A stretch of DNA of 64,000 nucleotides. Source: Ehretia macrophylla. Taxonomy: Eukaryota; Streptophyta; Magnoliopsida; Boraginales; Ehretiaceae. The position numbers were made by a program, and so were the translations under genes. Positions 1-11,869 of the stretch are shown here, in pieces. The number at the start of each line of letters is the position of its first letter. Within the stretch, counting starts at the first letter, position 1. The notes beneath the pieces were generated by a model. That model had not been told where the DNA came from and did no database searches. It saw only the letters and a list, made by a program, of their open reading frames with translations. Location: NCBI GenBank assembly GCA_037974665.1, contig CM075765.1, positions 6,639,501 through 6,703,500 of the forward strand, read 5' to 3'.

Positions 1-1071
1 TTTAATTGTTCTTATTAAATGTTTTATATGTTTTTTGGTCACATAGAAATATGCCCGCCAATAGGATTTAAAACTGGCTAATCTTATTTGGCATAGGTTA
101 TAGATTTATATATAATTAATTAATCAAATCTTAGAATAATACTATCTAAGCATTAATTAAATAGTAAAAAAATTGGTTAAGGCAAGAAATTTACCTTAAA
201 GGCCTAATTCTTAAATAGATAACCTTAGTAGGCCATACTTATGATTTTACTAAAGCACAAACTAGGTAATATATCTTAAAGAATACATAAAAGGCTTTAA
301 ACATAGGATTATAATATTCAAAGGAGTATCGGTTATTTCTATATAACCGAGAAAATTATTGGCCTAATTTTGTTTAGATAAAAGCCGAGATTTTAAGTAT
401 TAAGGTTAGACATATGTAAAAACCATTTTAGACAAATAATTGAGGGGGAGAGGGGAATGGAAAACCCTAAGGCTTTCTAGTTCTAGTTTTTACTAATAAA
501 TTAATATCACCTTGCCTTACCTTGCAGTATGCTCCCTATGGAGGGTGGTATTTAATTTAGATATTAGTAGGCAGACTAAATATAGATAATTATAAGACAA
601 AGTGATTAGTGGGCTTGACCATCCTAAAGATGGTGTTATTCACTAAAGATCACTTTATAGGATATAAACAAGAGTCACTACCTGACAGAGGGCTTAAGTC
701 AAGGACATTCTACGGAATATCTAAAAGGAATGATAATTCACTTGACTCTAGAAGAATTAGTATTTTAACGTATTCTTGAGAAGCCAAATTACCCAATGAT
801 TGGATTATTATTTAGGTAGTGTCTATCTAGACAAAATAACAATCCAAATGAATCGGGTGCTTGATTCAATATTACTACAAACTCAACTATCCTTAAGATT
901 AAGGGATTGTGAGAAAATTGAGACACTGATAGACACTAGTAGTTCAAAAGGTCAACTACTAAGGCAAAACGTTTATGTGTATATATGAGTTTTTTCATTT
1001 TTACATTATAGAAGATATGCTTGCATTATACATGGATGTTCTAATAATGACAATATATATGTATCCAGAAA
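1..1071 (+). mobile_element. 5' leader remnant of a Ty1/copia element (+ copy)
   Basis: This non-coding stretch precedes a copia gag on the same strand. It matches, in reverse complement and with much divergence, the leader of the copia copy at 6431-8029. The clearest shared word is the 14-mer at 527-540, found exactly as its complement at 6845-6858. The text around 58-85 also resembles the complement near 7300-7320. A short hairpin at 619-633 and a weaker one at 681-691 occupy the same relative place as hairpins in the two other copies of the family. No LTR or primer binding site is visible, so the 5' end lies outside the window or has been lost. Confidence 0.6.
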
Positions 1072-1640
1072 ATGTCAAGTTCCTTCTATCCATTGGCCAC
1101 AATTCTCAAAGAGAACAAGTTTACTGGCCTTAACTTTGTGGACTGGAAAAGGAATTAAGACATTGTGCTCGAATTGGAAGAGCACGAGCTTCTCTTAACC
1201 TAACCTCGTCCTACTTTACGGGCAAATGCCACCGACGAACTTGTCACGAAACAACAATGGGTGAATGAGATATTTGCTGACAAATTTAGGTTGGCTTGGT
1301 AAGCTGCAATGAAAGAGATCATAACTGCAAAGATTCCAGAAAGTACACCCTTCAGAGACGATGTTCTCAAGATGATGGATAGCTTTAATATTGCCACTAC
1401 CCTTGGCGCCCAGATTGACATTGCTAGCCAGGTAGACATGATCTTAGAGACTCTACTAGAGTCTTTCAGTCAATTCGAGGTCAACTACAACTTGAGAAAG
1501 TTGAACATGATGCCCCCGGAGCTTATGAAAGAGCTCCCAGCAATAGAGGCAATCATACAGCCAAAGGGTCAAACCCATATAGCTCAAACTTCTACTAAAC
1601 TGTAAGGGAGAAAATCCAAGAATCAGGGGAAGCAAAAAAA
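1072..1640 (+). pseudogene. gag: Ty1/copia gag (UBN2-type capsid) pseudogene
   Basis: One frame starting at the ATG at 1072 shows the order of a plant copia capsid protein: an N-terminal ILKENKFTGLNFVDWKRN block, then the conserved QVDMILETLLESFSQFEVNY block near 1429-1488 and an NLRKLN stretch. Stops interrupt it at about 1156, 1198 and 1302. A free stretch with the conserved blocks runs 1309-1605. Gag would form the virus-like particle of the retrotransposon. The zinc knuckle and everything downstream are missing, because LINE sequence begins at about 1650. The closest relative in the window is the minus-strand gag at 5612-6430. Confidence 0.75.
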
Positions 1641-1697
1641 AGGTGATGTTAGCCTTCTACTTGCAGTGTTTGAGCTAGTGCTCGAGGCAAAGGTCTT

Positions 1698-3150
1698 TTG
1701 CCCTCCTCTAAGGCTATCCAACTATCTCTTTGCAAGGAGAAAAAAGATGTTTCCTCTACGATGAACTCGTATGCCAGCTCTAGTAGCCCTTCAGCTGTGT
1801 TTCTTGAGTCAAATTCTTTGCCAGGCTCACCTAAATCAGATCTACCACTTGAGGATGTTAAGGACTCTCTACAAAACTTAGCTCTAAGTACACCTGTAGC
1901 AGGCGCTCCTTTAGAGGAGTTATCTTCTAACTTTTTTCCTGGCTTTGAGAGCTTGAAGCCTAAAGCAGCAAATTGGATGAAACTTTCTTCTCGGAGACTA
2001 TCGTGGGCTGACCAGGTTGAAGCAGAACAAGCAGCTGCTCTTGATATGGACTTCTCTCCTTTTAAGTCCCACGTATTAAACTCGATTCTGCCGTAGTCTA
2101 CTAATGCTAACCCTGCAAGCCCTAAAGCTGGTTGGAGGAAAATGTTTGGGGGTAGCATTGATGATAGGTTGAAATTGTCCTCTGTTCTATTATGGTAATG
2201 CCTCCGCCATCCGTTGCTGAGAAAGGAAGTGAGATGTAGAAAACAAGCCATGTAGGTAAGTTCATAGGGAAATATCCCCCTTTATTCATAATTAGGAGTG
2301 TGGTTAGTAACCAGTGGAGAAAATTCACCAAGGTTAAGGTGAAAACAATTGATGGGGGTCTATTTGTGTTTAAATAGGATTCTGAGGAAGCCTGTAAGGA
2401 AATAGAAGCCCGATACTGAGTTACTCAATGTTAAAATTGATCGGGTCCCAATCTGGGTCAAGCTCACTAATGTACCACTAGAATACTGGTCAGCCGAGGG
2501 GTTTAGTTATCTTGGTAGCACCATCAACATCCCTCTCCAAATGGACGCAGCGACTGAATCGAGAACTAAACTGGGATTTGCTTGCATATGTATAGAAATG
2601 GGGGTTGAACGTGACCTTCCGAGACCATCCCTCTAGATATGGGTAAATAGGTCATTGTCAAGGTGGGTATTGAGTATACATGGCGTCTGCAATCTTGTAC
2701 TAAATGCAGCGAGTTTGGGCACCAGCTAGTCAATGCCCCTTTCAGCCGAATAAGGAATGGAGGGCGACAGGAAATTTATTCCCTGATGAGACTTCTAAGC
2801 TAAAAGTACCAGTTGTGACTTAGAAGGATGATGATTGGGAAGTTGTTGGGTAGAAGAAGAGGACTAATCCTATCACTATTCAAGAACCCTCAGAGGTCCC
2901 TGTTGGTAATGGTGCACAGAATGACAAACCTGAATACATTCATAGTTCCTGTTCGCCCACTAGAACTTCATTTCCTAAGGCTCGCACTAGTTGTAATAAA
3001 CAACAAATCAACAATGGGGATTAGCAAGACCATAATTACTTTACCATACTTCAATCCTTGGATGAACTGATTGAAGATTTCTTAGCCAATGCGAATGCTA
3101 ATCTGAAGGCTAAGATGGGAGTCCATGGGAAGAGTTCATCTTCTACCTAT
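1698..3150 (+). pseudogene. LINE ORF1 pseudogene (DUF4283 + zinc knuckle)
   Basis: ORF1 proteins of plant LINEs are nucleic-acid chaperones of the retrotransposition particle. A 132-codon open stretch (1698-2096) ends near a SWADQVE motif, common at the N terminus of these proteins. A DUF4283-like region follows at about 2200-2640, with KFTKVKVKTIDGGLFVFK and then VPIWVKLTNVPLEYW and ATESRTKLGFA blocks in different frames. A knuckle remnant CTKCSEFGHQ follows at about 2700-2730; its last cysteine is not seen. The C-terminal part holds a DWEVVG-type motif near 2836. Several stops and frame changes make it a pseudogene. Confidence 0.75.
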
Positions 3151-3164
3151 CATACTCCTTCTCA

Positions 3165-5617
3165 ATGAAAGTTTTTGTTTAGAATATTAGAGGCACAAAT
3201 AAGTTCTATAAGCAAAGGGAGGTTAGCTGAATTATTAAAAAATCTAAGATTGACGTGTGCTACCTGGTTGAAACGAATATCAAACATCACAAAATTTATT
3301 ATGTGGCAGGGAAAATTGCAAGCCATTGGAAAATTATTCACAACTATGAAACTAATGAATCTGGTAGGATCTGGGTATTGTGGAACCTTGCCACAACCAT
3401 CATTACTAAAATTTTGGCCACTGACCAACATATACTATGTCACATCCAATCTGTGTATCATAATGAGGAGTTTCATTGTTCCTTTGTGTATAACGCGAAT
3501 GATTCGACAGAAAGAAGAGGCCTTGGGACAACATTTTGAATAATAACAAACAGATGAATAGAATACCGTGGTGCATCATTGGCGACTTCAATAAGGTGCT
3601 TAAGCTTGAGGATAGATAGGGGCAGTTTCAACTAGCCCACTCAGCAGAGGAGTTTAAACTTAGTGTGGAGAAATCTAACATCCATGAGATTGCAGGCAAT
3701 GGGCCTCAATAAACCTGGAGCAACAAGGCAGAAGGAGCGGGTCTGAGAGCAAATAGAATTGACAGGCTCTTCGTTAATGATATTTGGGAGTCTATTTTCC
3801 AACAGTCGATGCTTGACATTGACCTTCCTGGAATCTCCGACCACAGCCTACTTACGCTCCATTCTAGGCAGCCAATTCTTGCTAAACCGAGACCATTTAA
3901 GTTCTTTAATGTTTGGATCTCTCACGTAGATTTTCTTGGTGTGGTTGCTCGAGTTTGGGATTTATGTCTCTGGTTCCCCAATGTTCCAAGTTGTTCAAAA
4001 ACTGAAACTACTCAAGAAGGAACTCAAAGGATTCAATGAAAAATATTTTTCAGGCTTATTAGAGAAGTGCTCAGCCCTTAAACAGGAGATTCATGATCTT
4101 CAACAAAAGATTATTATAGGGATTGCTTCTAAAGAGGAGGCTGCTATTGAGAAAAAACTGATTAAGGAACTTGAGTCTACTTTTAATCTTGAGGAGGGTA
4201 TCCTTAGGCAGAAGAAAAGAGTTACGTGGGTTAAAGATGGAAACGCTAACTCCAGCTATTTCTTCAGGGCGATTAAGGGAAGACTTTCTAGTAACAAAAT
4301 TCCTAGCATCCTTAATCCTGATGGCACAAGAGTAGTTGAAGGGCAGGGCATCAAAAATATTATTCTTGACCATTTCCAAAAAACCTTGGGTGAATACAGA
4401 AATATCCCAAATGTGTCCAGCGCTACAATTAAGAGGATTCATGCTCTCTACAAGATTGCGCGGAACATTATTGGCAAGGATGTCATTGAGGCCATCAACT
4501 CATTTTTCTAGTCATACTTTCTTCTCAAGGAGACAAACTCTATCATCCTTACCTTGGTGCCAAATATCCCCACCCTTGCTGAGATCACCGATTACCGACC
4601 CATTGCCTATTGTAATGTAATCTACAAGAGCATCACAAAAATCTTGGCAAACCGCATCAGGAGGTGCCTCGACTCTGTCATTTTTGGTAGCCAATTAGCC
4701 TTTGTGCCTGGAAGAAGAATCTTAGAAAACATTCTCTTGGCTCAAGAAATTGTCAGAGGGTATAGTAGGAAAAAAGGTATTCCAAGAGTGTCTATGAAAA
4801 TTGATCTATTGAAGGCTTATGATTCAGTTAGCTGGAACTTTGTACGATATGGGCATTGGGTTTTTCGGAGGAGTTTGTTAAATGGACGAAGGAGTGCATT
4901 ACCACCCCTAGATTTTGTTTTGCCATAAATGGCAGCCTTAAGGGATATTTCCACGGCAAAAGGGGTTTGAGACAGGGGGGTCCCTTTTCCCCTTATCTCT
5001 TTATCATTGCTATGGAGGTGTTATCAATGATGTTAATCAAGGCAAGCCATATGCAAGAGTTTGACTTTCATCCAAAGTGCAAAAAGTGAGAAATCAACCT
5101 TCTATGTTTTGCGGACGACATTTTCATCTTTTGCAAAGCCAATCCTAATTCAGCCCAGACTGTTAGAAACACTATCAATCTGTATACAAGGATGTTGGGA
5201 TTGCAAGTCAACAATGCTTAAAGCGAAATGTACTTTGGAGGATGCACTTCCTATGTCAAAGCTCACTTGGCGGAAATCATGGGGTTTAAAGAAGGAGCCT
5301 TCCCTATTCGCTACCTAGGCCTCCCATTGGTTTCAAGTAGACTTAGCCAACAAAGTTGCAATGCTCTTGTTCATAAGATTGCGGGCTACATAAATTCATG
5401 GAGGAACAAATGGCTTTCCTTTGCGAGGCGACTTCAGCTTATCAATTCTGTCTTTTCAAGTATTCAAGTTTATTGGACTAATACTTTCATTCTCCCTAAG
5501 AGTGTCCTTAGTGCAGTTAAAAAGAATCTTGCAAACTTCCTATAGAAAGGCACTGACCATAACCACCGTGAGACTAAGGTAAAATGGGATGAGGTTTGTT
5601 TACCAAAATAGGATGGG
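3165..5617 (+). pseudogene. LINE ORF2 pseudogene (endonuclease + reverse transcriptase)
   Basis: ORF2 nicks target DNA and primes reverse transcription there. From the ATG at 3165 the endonuclease blocks appear in order: an NIRG motif (its leading Trp codon is a stop), the acidic LVETNIK, IIGDFN near 3580-3600, TWSN near 3715, and the C-terminal SDHSLL near 3838. The reverse transcriptase follows: ILANRIRRCLDSVI, GSQLAFVPGRRI, MKIDLLKAYDSVSW, GLRQGGPFSPYLF and the catalytic FADD near 5112-5123, then GFKEGAFPIRYLGLPL. Stops and at least two frameshifts break it. It ends near a KVKWDEVCLPK block, so the C-terminal part is lost. Confidence 0.88.
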
Positions 5618-6430
5618 CAATCCTTCTTCCAGTGGCCAATCTGGCCATAATCAAATCATTTGCCTCTAGGCTTATCACTTGTATCCCTCTTCTTCTTCTG
5701 CCCACCACTACCTTGGCCTTTGCCTTTACCATTTCCCATTTCCTCTTCTTCTTGAACTTCTTCCTTTCTAGCTTCAGCCCAGAAGAGGCTGCTTAGGCTA
5801 TATGGGTCTAGCCTTTAGGCCGTATGATTGCCTCAATTGCATGAAGCTCCTTCATTAGTTTTGGGAGCCCCATATTCAACTTATTCATGTTGTAATTGAG
5901 CTTGAATTGGGCAAAGGATTCCGACAACATCTCAAGGATCATGTCTGCCTTACTGGCAGTATCAATCTGGGCCTCCAATATTTCAACAATGTTAAAGTTG
6001 TCCATTATCTTGAGAACATATTCTTGGACAGATGACCCCCTCAGCTATCTTGGCTATCATGATCTCCCTCATTGTAGCTTTCTTTGTGAGTTTATTTTTG
6101 TCTATGAACATCTTAGTCAATGAGGTCGTGATTTTAACAGCAGTGGCTTTGTTCTCAAGTTGTACCTGCAACACGTGAAACATTGAGGCTAGCATGTAAT
6201 AGTTGGCCATGCTATCCGCCTTTTACCACTTCTAATGGGCCTCCATTTAGGCGTCAATAGAATTGGACCTCAATTGAGGACAAGGCTAGGTCAAGACATT
6301 CTTTTACTCGTTTGTAGTGAGTACTATCTCTAACTTTCTTTTCTAGTCAGTGAAATTTGGCTCTATCAACTTATCATTCTTTAGAATAGCCAACAAAGGA
6401 CTGAAAGAACCCCCGTCATCTTTTTAGATA
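5612..6430 (-). pseudogene. gag: Ty1/copia gag pseudogene with zinc-knuckle remnant
   Basis: The minus strand shows, in order, SLLAILKNDKLIEPNF near 6360-6410, a REIMIAKIAEGV block, and the conserved ADMILEMLSESFAQFKLNY block within 5808-6005. A lysine-rich basic tract follows, then a GQIGHWKKDCP remnant at about 5612-5650. The latter fits a CCHC knuckle whose second cysteine codon has become Tyr. At least one frameshift (near 6000) and several stops break it. Its product would be the capsid protein. It is the inverted partner of the gag at 1072-1640. Confidence 0.75.
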
Positions 6431-8029
6431 TTCATGAAATATGATTAAGAATAAGCATTAATGTTTGATATTTATATGTATAACATGCCTAAGAATAATA
6501 TAAAGGAACTCACGAATGCACATGCACAACATAGATGACCCTTAAACTATGATTAGTTCTCTAGTGATAACTCGATCACTTATATGTTTCGCTTCCTAAG
6601 ACCTGATAGCACTTACTCCGATGGGGAAGATACTACCAACCTTGAATTGAGTGTAGACACCATTTTTATGGGATTTCCTAGAATATTCCAACTCAAGCCT
6701 CCGATAGGGAGGTTACTCTCATCAATATCTATAAGATGATCTGTAACCTATAAATCCACCGATGGGGTGGCCGCTCTACCAATACTTTTTATGTGAATAT
6801 CCAATTTTAGATCATTTGCTAAATTTGGACAAGATGTAACCATTCATAGGGAGCATACCACATAGTAAGGCGATGTGGCATCAACCCTTAGCATGAGCCA
6901 GATATGGAAAGCAATAGAATATCCTATTTCCCTATCCACTCTATTATTTGACTTAAGGATTTCTAATTCTTGTGATTTTCCTTTAAATACTTAATTCTGG
7001 TTTCTCCCTAAAAGCTTGATTATGCCTATAATCATTTTGTCCAAAACCTCTAAGTGTTATTGTTAAATCACATTACCTAATCCGGGTTAATATTAAACCC
7101 TATGTAAGGCAAAATTAAGTCTCAAGTCAAGTCTTTGTGTCTAAGGGCAGAACAAACATCTATTACTTTCCCTAACCAATTTCAGTCTTTAATTAATTAA
7201 TCCTTAGACTTTAGTGAGCTAGTCTAAATCTAGATTAACTATGGTCTTGACTATCTAGAGCTCATAAATTAGTCAACACCTCATAAATACATAGGATTAC
7301 AAATTTTAATCCTATTGGGTAGCCATATTGCTAGATGACTTTTGCATAATTATATAAACATTAAATAAATAATGTAACATATAAAATTTAAGAAAAATAA
7401 ATAAAAACCACAACATATATAATTTCATATTTGGACAAACATATTCTAAATATCAAATTGCTCCACAAAGCTTTATGCGAACTTTGACTAATTCATTGAC
7501 CCTTTGACAAAGGCGTTGACTATCCTCCTAAGTAAAGTCCACATGGATTTTCGAGCCACTAGGTTGGTTATGCAGGCTCTCTAATCCAATCCAACAATCC
7601 ATGGTGATTTGATCCTCTTCATAATTGTGAATCCAATTCAGCATAGGAAAAATTGCTTTCTTTGTAAAATTCATAGGAAAAATTGCTTTCTTTGTAAAAT
7701 TTATCTCAAAAATAAATTGCACCCTTTCCTAAGCTTCACAAGGAATCTTAAAAGTGGTTCTAAAAATAATTTATTACACCCTTCCAATGATTGCTAACGA
7801 ACGCAATCTTACAAGGCATAAGCTTTAATTAAAACCACATACATTCGAACCATCAAGAAACAACTTAATCTTCAGCATAACCAAGATAGGAATACGTTCA
7901 CAAGCAGAAAATAGCATATAAATATTCTTAATTTTTCAAAATTTTAGTTTCCTAATGGAAAAGTTACATGTTTTCTCCGTTTATATTGTTTTCGATTAAA
8001 CTATCGATTATTTCATGGTTTAATTCAAT
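6431..8029 (-). other. Copia A 5' leader between primer site and gag
   Basis: No coding frame is convincing here. Two short hairpins lie at 6698-6712 (stem CCTCC/GGAGG) and 6756-6770 (stem CCACC/GGTGG). The same two-hairpin arrangement is found in copia B (32692-32764) and in the + strand copy (619-691). A 30-bp direct repeat lies near 7643-7702, around the word catagGAAAAATTGCTTTC. Long leaders of this size are known in several plant copia lineages. Confidence 0.6.
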
Positions 8030-8044
8030 GTGACTTTGATACCA
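8030..8044 (-). other. Copia A primer binding site
   Basis: On the minus strand this reads TGGTATCAAAGTCAC, close to the usual TGGTATCAGAGC of copia elements primed by initiator methionine tRNA. One base separates it from the LTR end at 8046 (element orientation ...CTTCA). The position fixes the orientation of the element and the LTR boundary. Confidence 0.75.
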
Positions 8045-8045
8045 C

Positions 8046-8236
8046 TGAAGAAAAAAATTATATAGCATGAATCTAATCAATCCTAGGCTAGTTGTGGACT
8101 GGATAAGTTGGAAAAATTCATGCATTAATCTATAAAATCGAAAAACACATGAAATAGTACATAGAACATTCAATAATTCATAGTTTAATAATATAGTAGT
8201 AGTTCTTCGAATTACCTACTTAAATGCTCTAAAAAC
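8046..8236 (-). repeat. Copia A 5' LTR, proximal fragment
   Basis: It begins at the LTR end next to the primer site and resembles the start of the copia B LTR at 34110 in layout. It is cut at 8236, where the Athila 1 target duplication AAAAC (8232-8236) lies. The LTR continues at 19572. Confidence 0.6.
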
Positions 8237-8240
8237 GGAT

Positions 8241-9804
8241 TGCTAGTCGGTCGGCTTATAAAATGTGTGCAAAATAACCAAGTTTTAAAATCCGCAAGTG
8301 CACGGATCAATGTAGTGTAGTGTGCATAGAGTGCGAAGTCGAATCCACAAGGAAGCTTATGAGTTAGTAAGTGAAGTAGTGTGAGAAAGTGTTGAAATGA
8401 AAATGTGACAGTTTGAAGAATGGGTTTGAATGATTATGCTAATAATGTAAACTAAAGCTAAGGAATGGTTTTGTCAAATAATAGGGAAAGGATCTAGCGA
8501 TAGGATATGTAATGAGACAATTAATTTAAGCTCGGTAATCAGGATACTCTGATTCAGTACTCGGGTTAAGCTACAAGCATTAACCTAGTTAACTTCCCAA
8601 GTTCAATTACGTCCTAGTTACCACATTTGTTATAGGTTCTGTTATATCTTGGAGTCCATTATATAGCCGAAGTAATTAACAACTCCTTGAGTAGAAATTA
8701 TGGTACAACCTATAATCTTATGGATTCTATGGTACAACCTATAGATTCACTATTAAAGCAAGAATATATGGCATGAATGTAAAGCAATCATACAATTAAC
8801 TACAAGTATAATGTATATGAATGACAATAACAAATTGAATAGTACAAGTCATATATTGCATTTAAATCAAATTATCCAAATCCGAGATCGTACATTAAAA
8901 TATTGTCATTTACAATATCCTCCCTTAGATAATAATCTACTCAGACATTATAAATAAATACGAGTTATACAAATAAAAGAGAGTCAAGAAAGGCTCCCCT
9001 ATTTTGATGAACGTGTATTTCTGAAGTCCGGATTTGAGAGTCAAGAAATGCTCCCCCATTTTGATAAACACATATTTCTGAAGTCCTGATTTGAGCAGAG
9101 GTTCCCCGCAAAATAGCTATTCGGGTAGAATTTCTCCCGAATAAGAGCTACTTGGGCATAATTTTTCCCGAGTAGGAACTACTCTGGTATACTTTCCCCG
9201 TATTTGACAATTAAAACTAAATTTAACTCTAAAATAAACTTAAACTAATATTAAAAACAATTAAAACTATTTAACAAAATAAATTTTAAAATCTAAATTA
9301 TATTATAAATCTCAACTGGGGAAAAAGGTATTTCTAGGGAAAATTTTTGGGCGTACCCCTGTTCTTCTGCTGAGATTGTGCCTCGTGCCGTTCGAGAAGG
9401 TAGTGGAATATGGTAGAAATTGACGGAATCTAGTGGAATATTCTGTGAAGGGCACTCAAGCGCCCAGGAAGGTGCGCCTGAGCACCCTCCTACTCTCAAT
9501 TTTGACTTCAAGTTTGACCTTTGTCCGAGTTATTTTTCAGGCATTTTTCATCGTTCTGAGTCCTTTTTGCGCTAGTCTTGGCCAAATTCTTTCTCCACGG
9601 CCCCATTAATCATCGATTCTTGAGCCACCCTAATTTTTTATTTTTTGACTTGCAATTTGAATCGCTTCGTGTTCAGTTTGTTCACTTTCTACAATCAACC
9701 TACATTCTAGCAAGAGTACATTGGGTGTTGCATTTATTCCACAAGTTACGCTGCAAGTATAGTAAAAATACAATGGTTTGTGCACTATATTTATGACTAT
9801 ATCA
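8241..9804 (-). repeat. Athila 1 3' LTR
   Basis: It matches the upper LTR over its length and ends at 9804 with the element-start TGATATAG on the minus strand. At its lower end both copies share a TA-rich block beginning at 8241. The preceding GGAT (8237-8240) may also belong to the LTR. A 57-bp unit is duplicated here (8981-9037 and 9038-9094) but single in the 5' LTR. A block of about 50 bases near 18430-18475 of the other LTR is absent here. Three consecutive hairpins lie at 9119-9206. Confidence 0.9.
9119..9206. repeat. Three consecutive hairpin repeats in the Athila 1 3' LTR
   Basis: Three related units of about 30 bases follow each other, each with a G-rich left arm and C-rich right arm. 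Unit 1 is at 9119-9142 (ATTCGGG/CCCGAAT). Unit 2 is at 9148-9175 (CTACTTGGG/CCCGAGTAG, one mismatch). Unit 3, at about 9178-9203, is weaker. The 5' LTR has the same three at about 18866-18955; there unit 1 reads ATTTGG/CCAAAT. Their role is unknown. Confidence 0.65.
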
Positions 9805-10507
9805 ACATCCCCAAACCTAAACCTTACTTGTCCTCAAGCAAGTCTGTTTCAAAACACATTGATTTTTAGAAGTAAAATCACAAAAAAAATTGCAAGTCAA
9901 TTTCAGGAACAAATGAATGCAATGTTTTCCTATCTTTTTGTCATAATTTTTCAAACACTGATTCATGAGAAATATAATCTACTATTCTTAACAAGTTCTT
10001 CAAATAATGACAACAAAATAAGAGAACCTTTACATAGTTTTTCAAAACTAGTTAACTCTTTTGGAAATGAACTATTGATTGCCTCAGAGTATATATTTAA
10101 AAGGAAACTAAGCAAATTAAGTTCAAACAAATTTTCAACTTTCAGGACCTGCAAATAGATTAGACTTTGATATTCTTGCCTATTTGCAATCAAATTATTG
10201 ATCATTCCGGTACCCTTCTTTATATTTGCCATAAAATAAAACTACAACTCAAACTATCTCATTTTTTAGTGCTAAGTTTTTTTTTTTGCTTTCTGAATTT
10301 CCCATGTAGCGAACTTTCAGGCCAACAATACCCAGCCAATTGGCTAAGGTTGCCAGGTTTCAAAGGGACCCTAACGTGCCTTAATCACCCGAGATATCTA
10401 GGCTCGAAACTTTATTCTATAACATATATCCCTAATGATGTAGAAATGTTAGGATAATGGTGCTTAGAGATTTACAACATAACTCTATCAAAAGTATGTA
10501 CATCTCT

Positions 10508-10585
<78 letters not shown>

Positions 10586-11830
10586 TATATTAATAGAGAG
10601 TAACATAACATTACATATGGACATGACAAAGTAACAGAACATTATGTACAGAAATGACAGTTGGGTTCAAGTTTCAATCACAAGAAGCTTTCATAACAAA
10701 GGGTAATACTATCTCGATCTTTTCAAATTCACATACCCATCAATTGTAGAAAAGAAGAACAACTAAGTTAATTTATGAATATAATAATCCAAAGTTTGTC
10801 TTTAAACATTCGTAAGAGTTAATTTTCATATTACATAGCAAAAAATACAGATTCTCAAATTATCTAAATCATCTTCCTATAACAAGTAAGGTAGCAAAAT
10901 ATTTTTCCCCATAAACAAAAATGGTGTTCAAAATGATGTGTTTCTTAGAAATTTTTGAAAAATTTAACTATGAAATTCATTATGCATACCCATACCGAAA
11001 GTTTGCTTGTCCTCAAACAAATAGCAATGTAAAACAATAAGACTGCAATATGTAAGTAACAATATAATGGCAAATGCTACATCCCCAAACCTATGGTTTG
11101 CTTATTCTTCAACACATGTTGATTAAGTCTAAAGGGAAATGTAGTAGTAAGAAAGAAATCACCTGACGTGAAGTAATTCAATGTTGATGTAAAATAATGT
11201 GTCTAATATCTTTGTCCAAAGATGAAGTTCTCTGCAACTCATAAGATATCAGTAGACAAAACAGTAGTGAGATTATCATCAACACAACAAAAATGGTTAG
11301 CTATACTAAGTAACCATAGACAAAAGGTATAGAAATCAAAAAAAAATATGGTCACGGAAAATAATTAATATACTATTGACTATGAAAAATGATTTAACCA
11401 CCCAGACCATTTAAACTCTTTTATGGGGTTCAAGAGTTTAATTAAAAACTATTTTGATAACTAGCTCTTCCAGAGGTTTCTGCGCTCACGACATCTAGTG
11501 CTTTTTTTCGACATATGAGAGGCTACAACCAGTTCCACAGGGTCCAAGGTATTACAGTGGGGTTTTACGTTGCAGACGTTATATTTGGTACATGCTCACA
11601 CTCCCAACTATCTTATCACGTATCACCTAATAGACCCAAATTACATTAAGCTGGTAGAGTAGCACACACTATAGACAAAGTTGCACAATCAAGCCAACTG
11701 CACACAAAAACGTACAGTGACCACTAGTAGTACGACAATTGTACTTCTATGAAAGTTTCACAAGGTTAAAAACCCAAACCACATAAAACTGGAGAAAGAT
11801 TCACAGGGTAAATGTAACAAAAATTAGAAT
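9805..11830 (-). other. Athila 1 3' non-coding region with polypurine tract
   Basis: Between integrase and 3' LTR lie about 2 kb without a recognisable protein. The purine tract AGGTTTGGGGATGT on the minus strand abuts the LTR (9805-9818) and should prime plus-strand synthesis. The same 14-mer occurs again at 11079-11092, and a related TTGCTTGTCCTCAAACAA stretch lies near 11004. A (TA)n microsatellite lies inside. Athila elements often carry an extra env-like frame here; I do not see one. Confidence 0.6.
10508..10591. repeat. (TA)n microsatellite
   Basis: About 84 bases of almost pure TA dinucleotide repeat, with two TG interruptions. It lies in the Athila 1 3' non-coding region. Length polymorphism is expected. 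Confidence 0.95.
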
Positions 11831-11869
11831 ATTGAAAAGAACACTAGGTTACCTCCTAGTAGCACTAAG

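Larger units (their letters stand above)
1650..5617 (+). mobile_element. Decayed plant L1-type LINE retrotransposon
   Basis: The two-part layout is typical of plant L1 elements: an ORF1 with a DUF4283-like domain and a CCHC-like knuckle, then an ORF2 with an apurinic endonuclease and a reverse transcriptase. Both are broken by stops and frameshifts. The 5' edge is inferred from where the copia gag stops. The 3' part of ORF2, the 3' UTR and the poly(A) tail are missing, because the sequence runs straight into a minus-strand copia gag at about 5612-5620. No target-site duplication is recognisable. Confidence 0.85.
5612..8236 (-). mobile_element. Copia A: 5' part of a Ty1/copia element (LTR start, leader, gag)
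   Basis: Read on the minus strand the order is LTR end, initiator-methionine-type primer binding site (8030-8044), a 1.6-kb leader and gag. It belongs to the same family as the + strand copy at 1-1640 and as copia B, judged by shared leader words and hairpins. The protease, integrase and reverse transcriptase are missing: gag ends at its zinc knuckle where the LINE begins. The upstream LTR is interrupted at 8236 by Athila 1 and resumes at 19572. Confidence 0.75.

Noticed and set aside
1649-2251. 200-codon minus-strand frame opposite LINE ORF1
   Set aside because: Shadow frame. The + strand has the recognisable LINE ORF1 blocks; the minus translation shows no domain.
10508-10591. (TA)n run considered as a replication or matrix-attachment signal
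   Set aside because: A plain microsatellite; nothing else supports a function.
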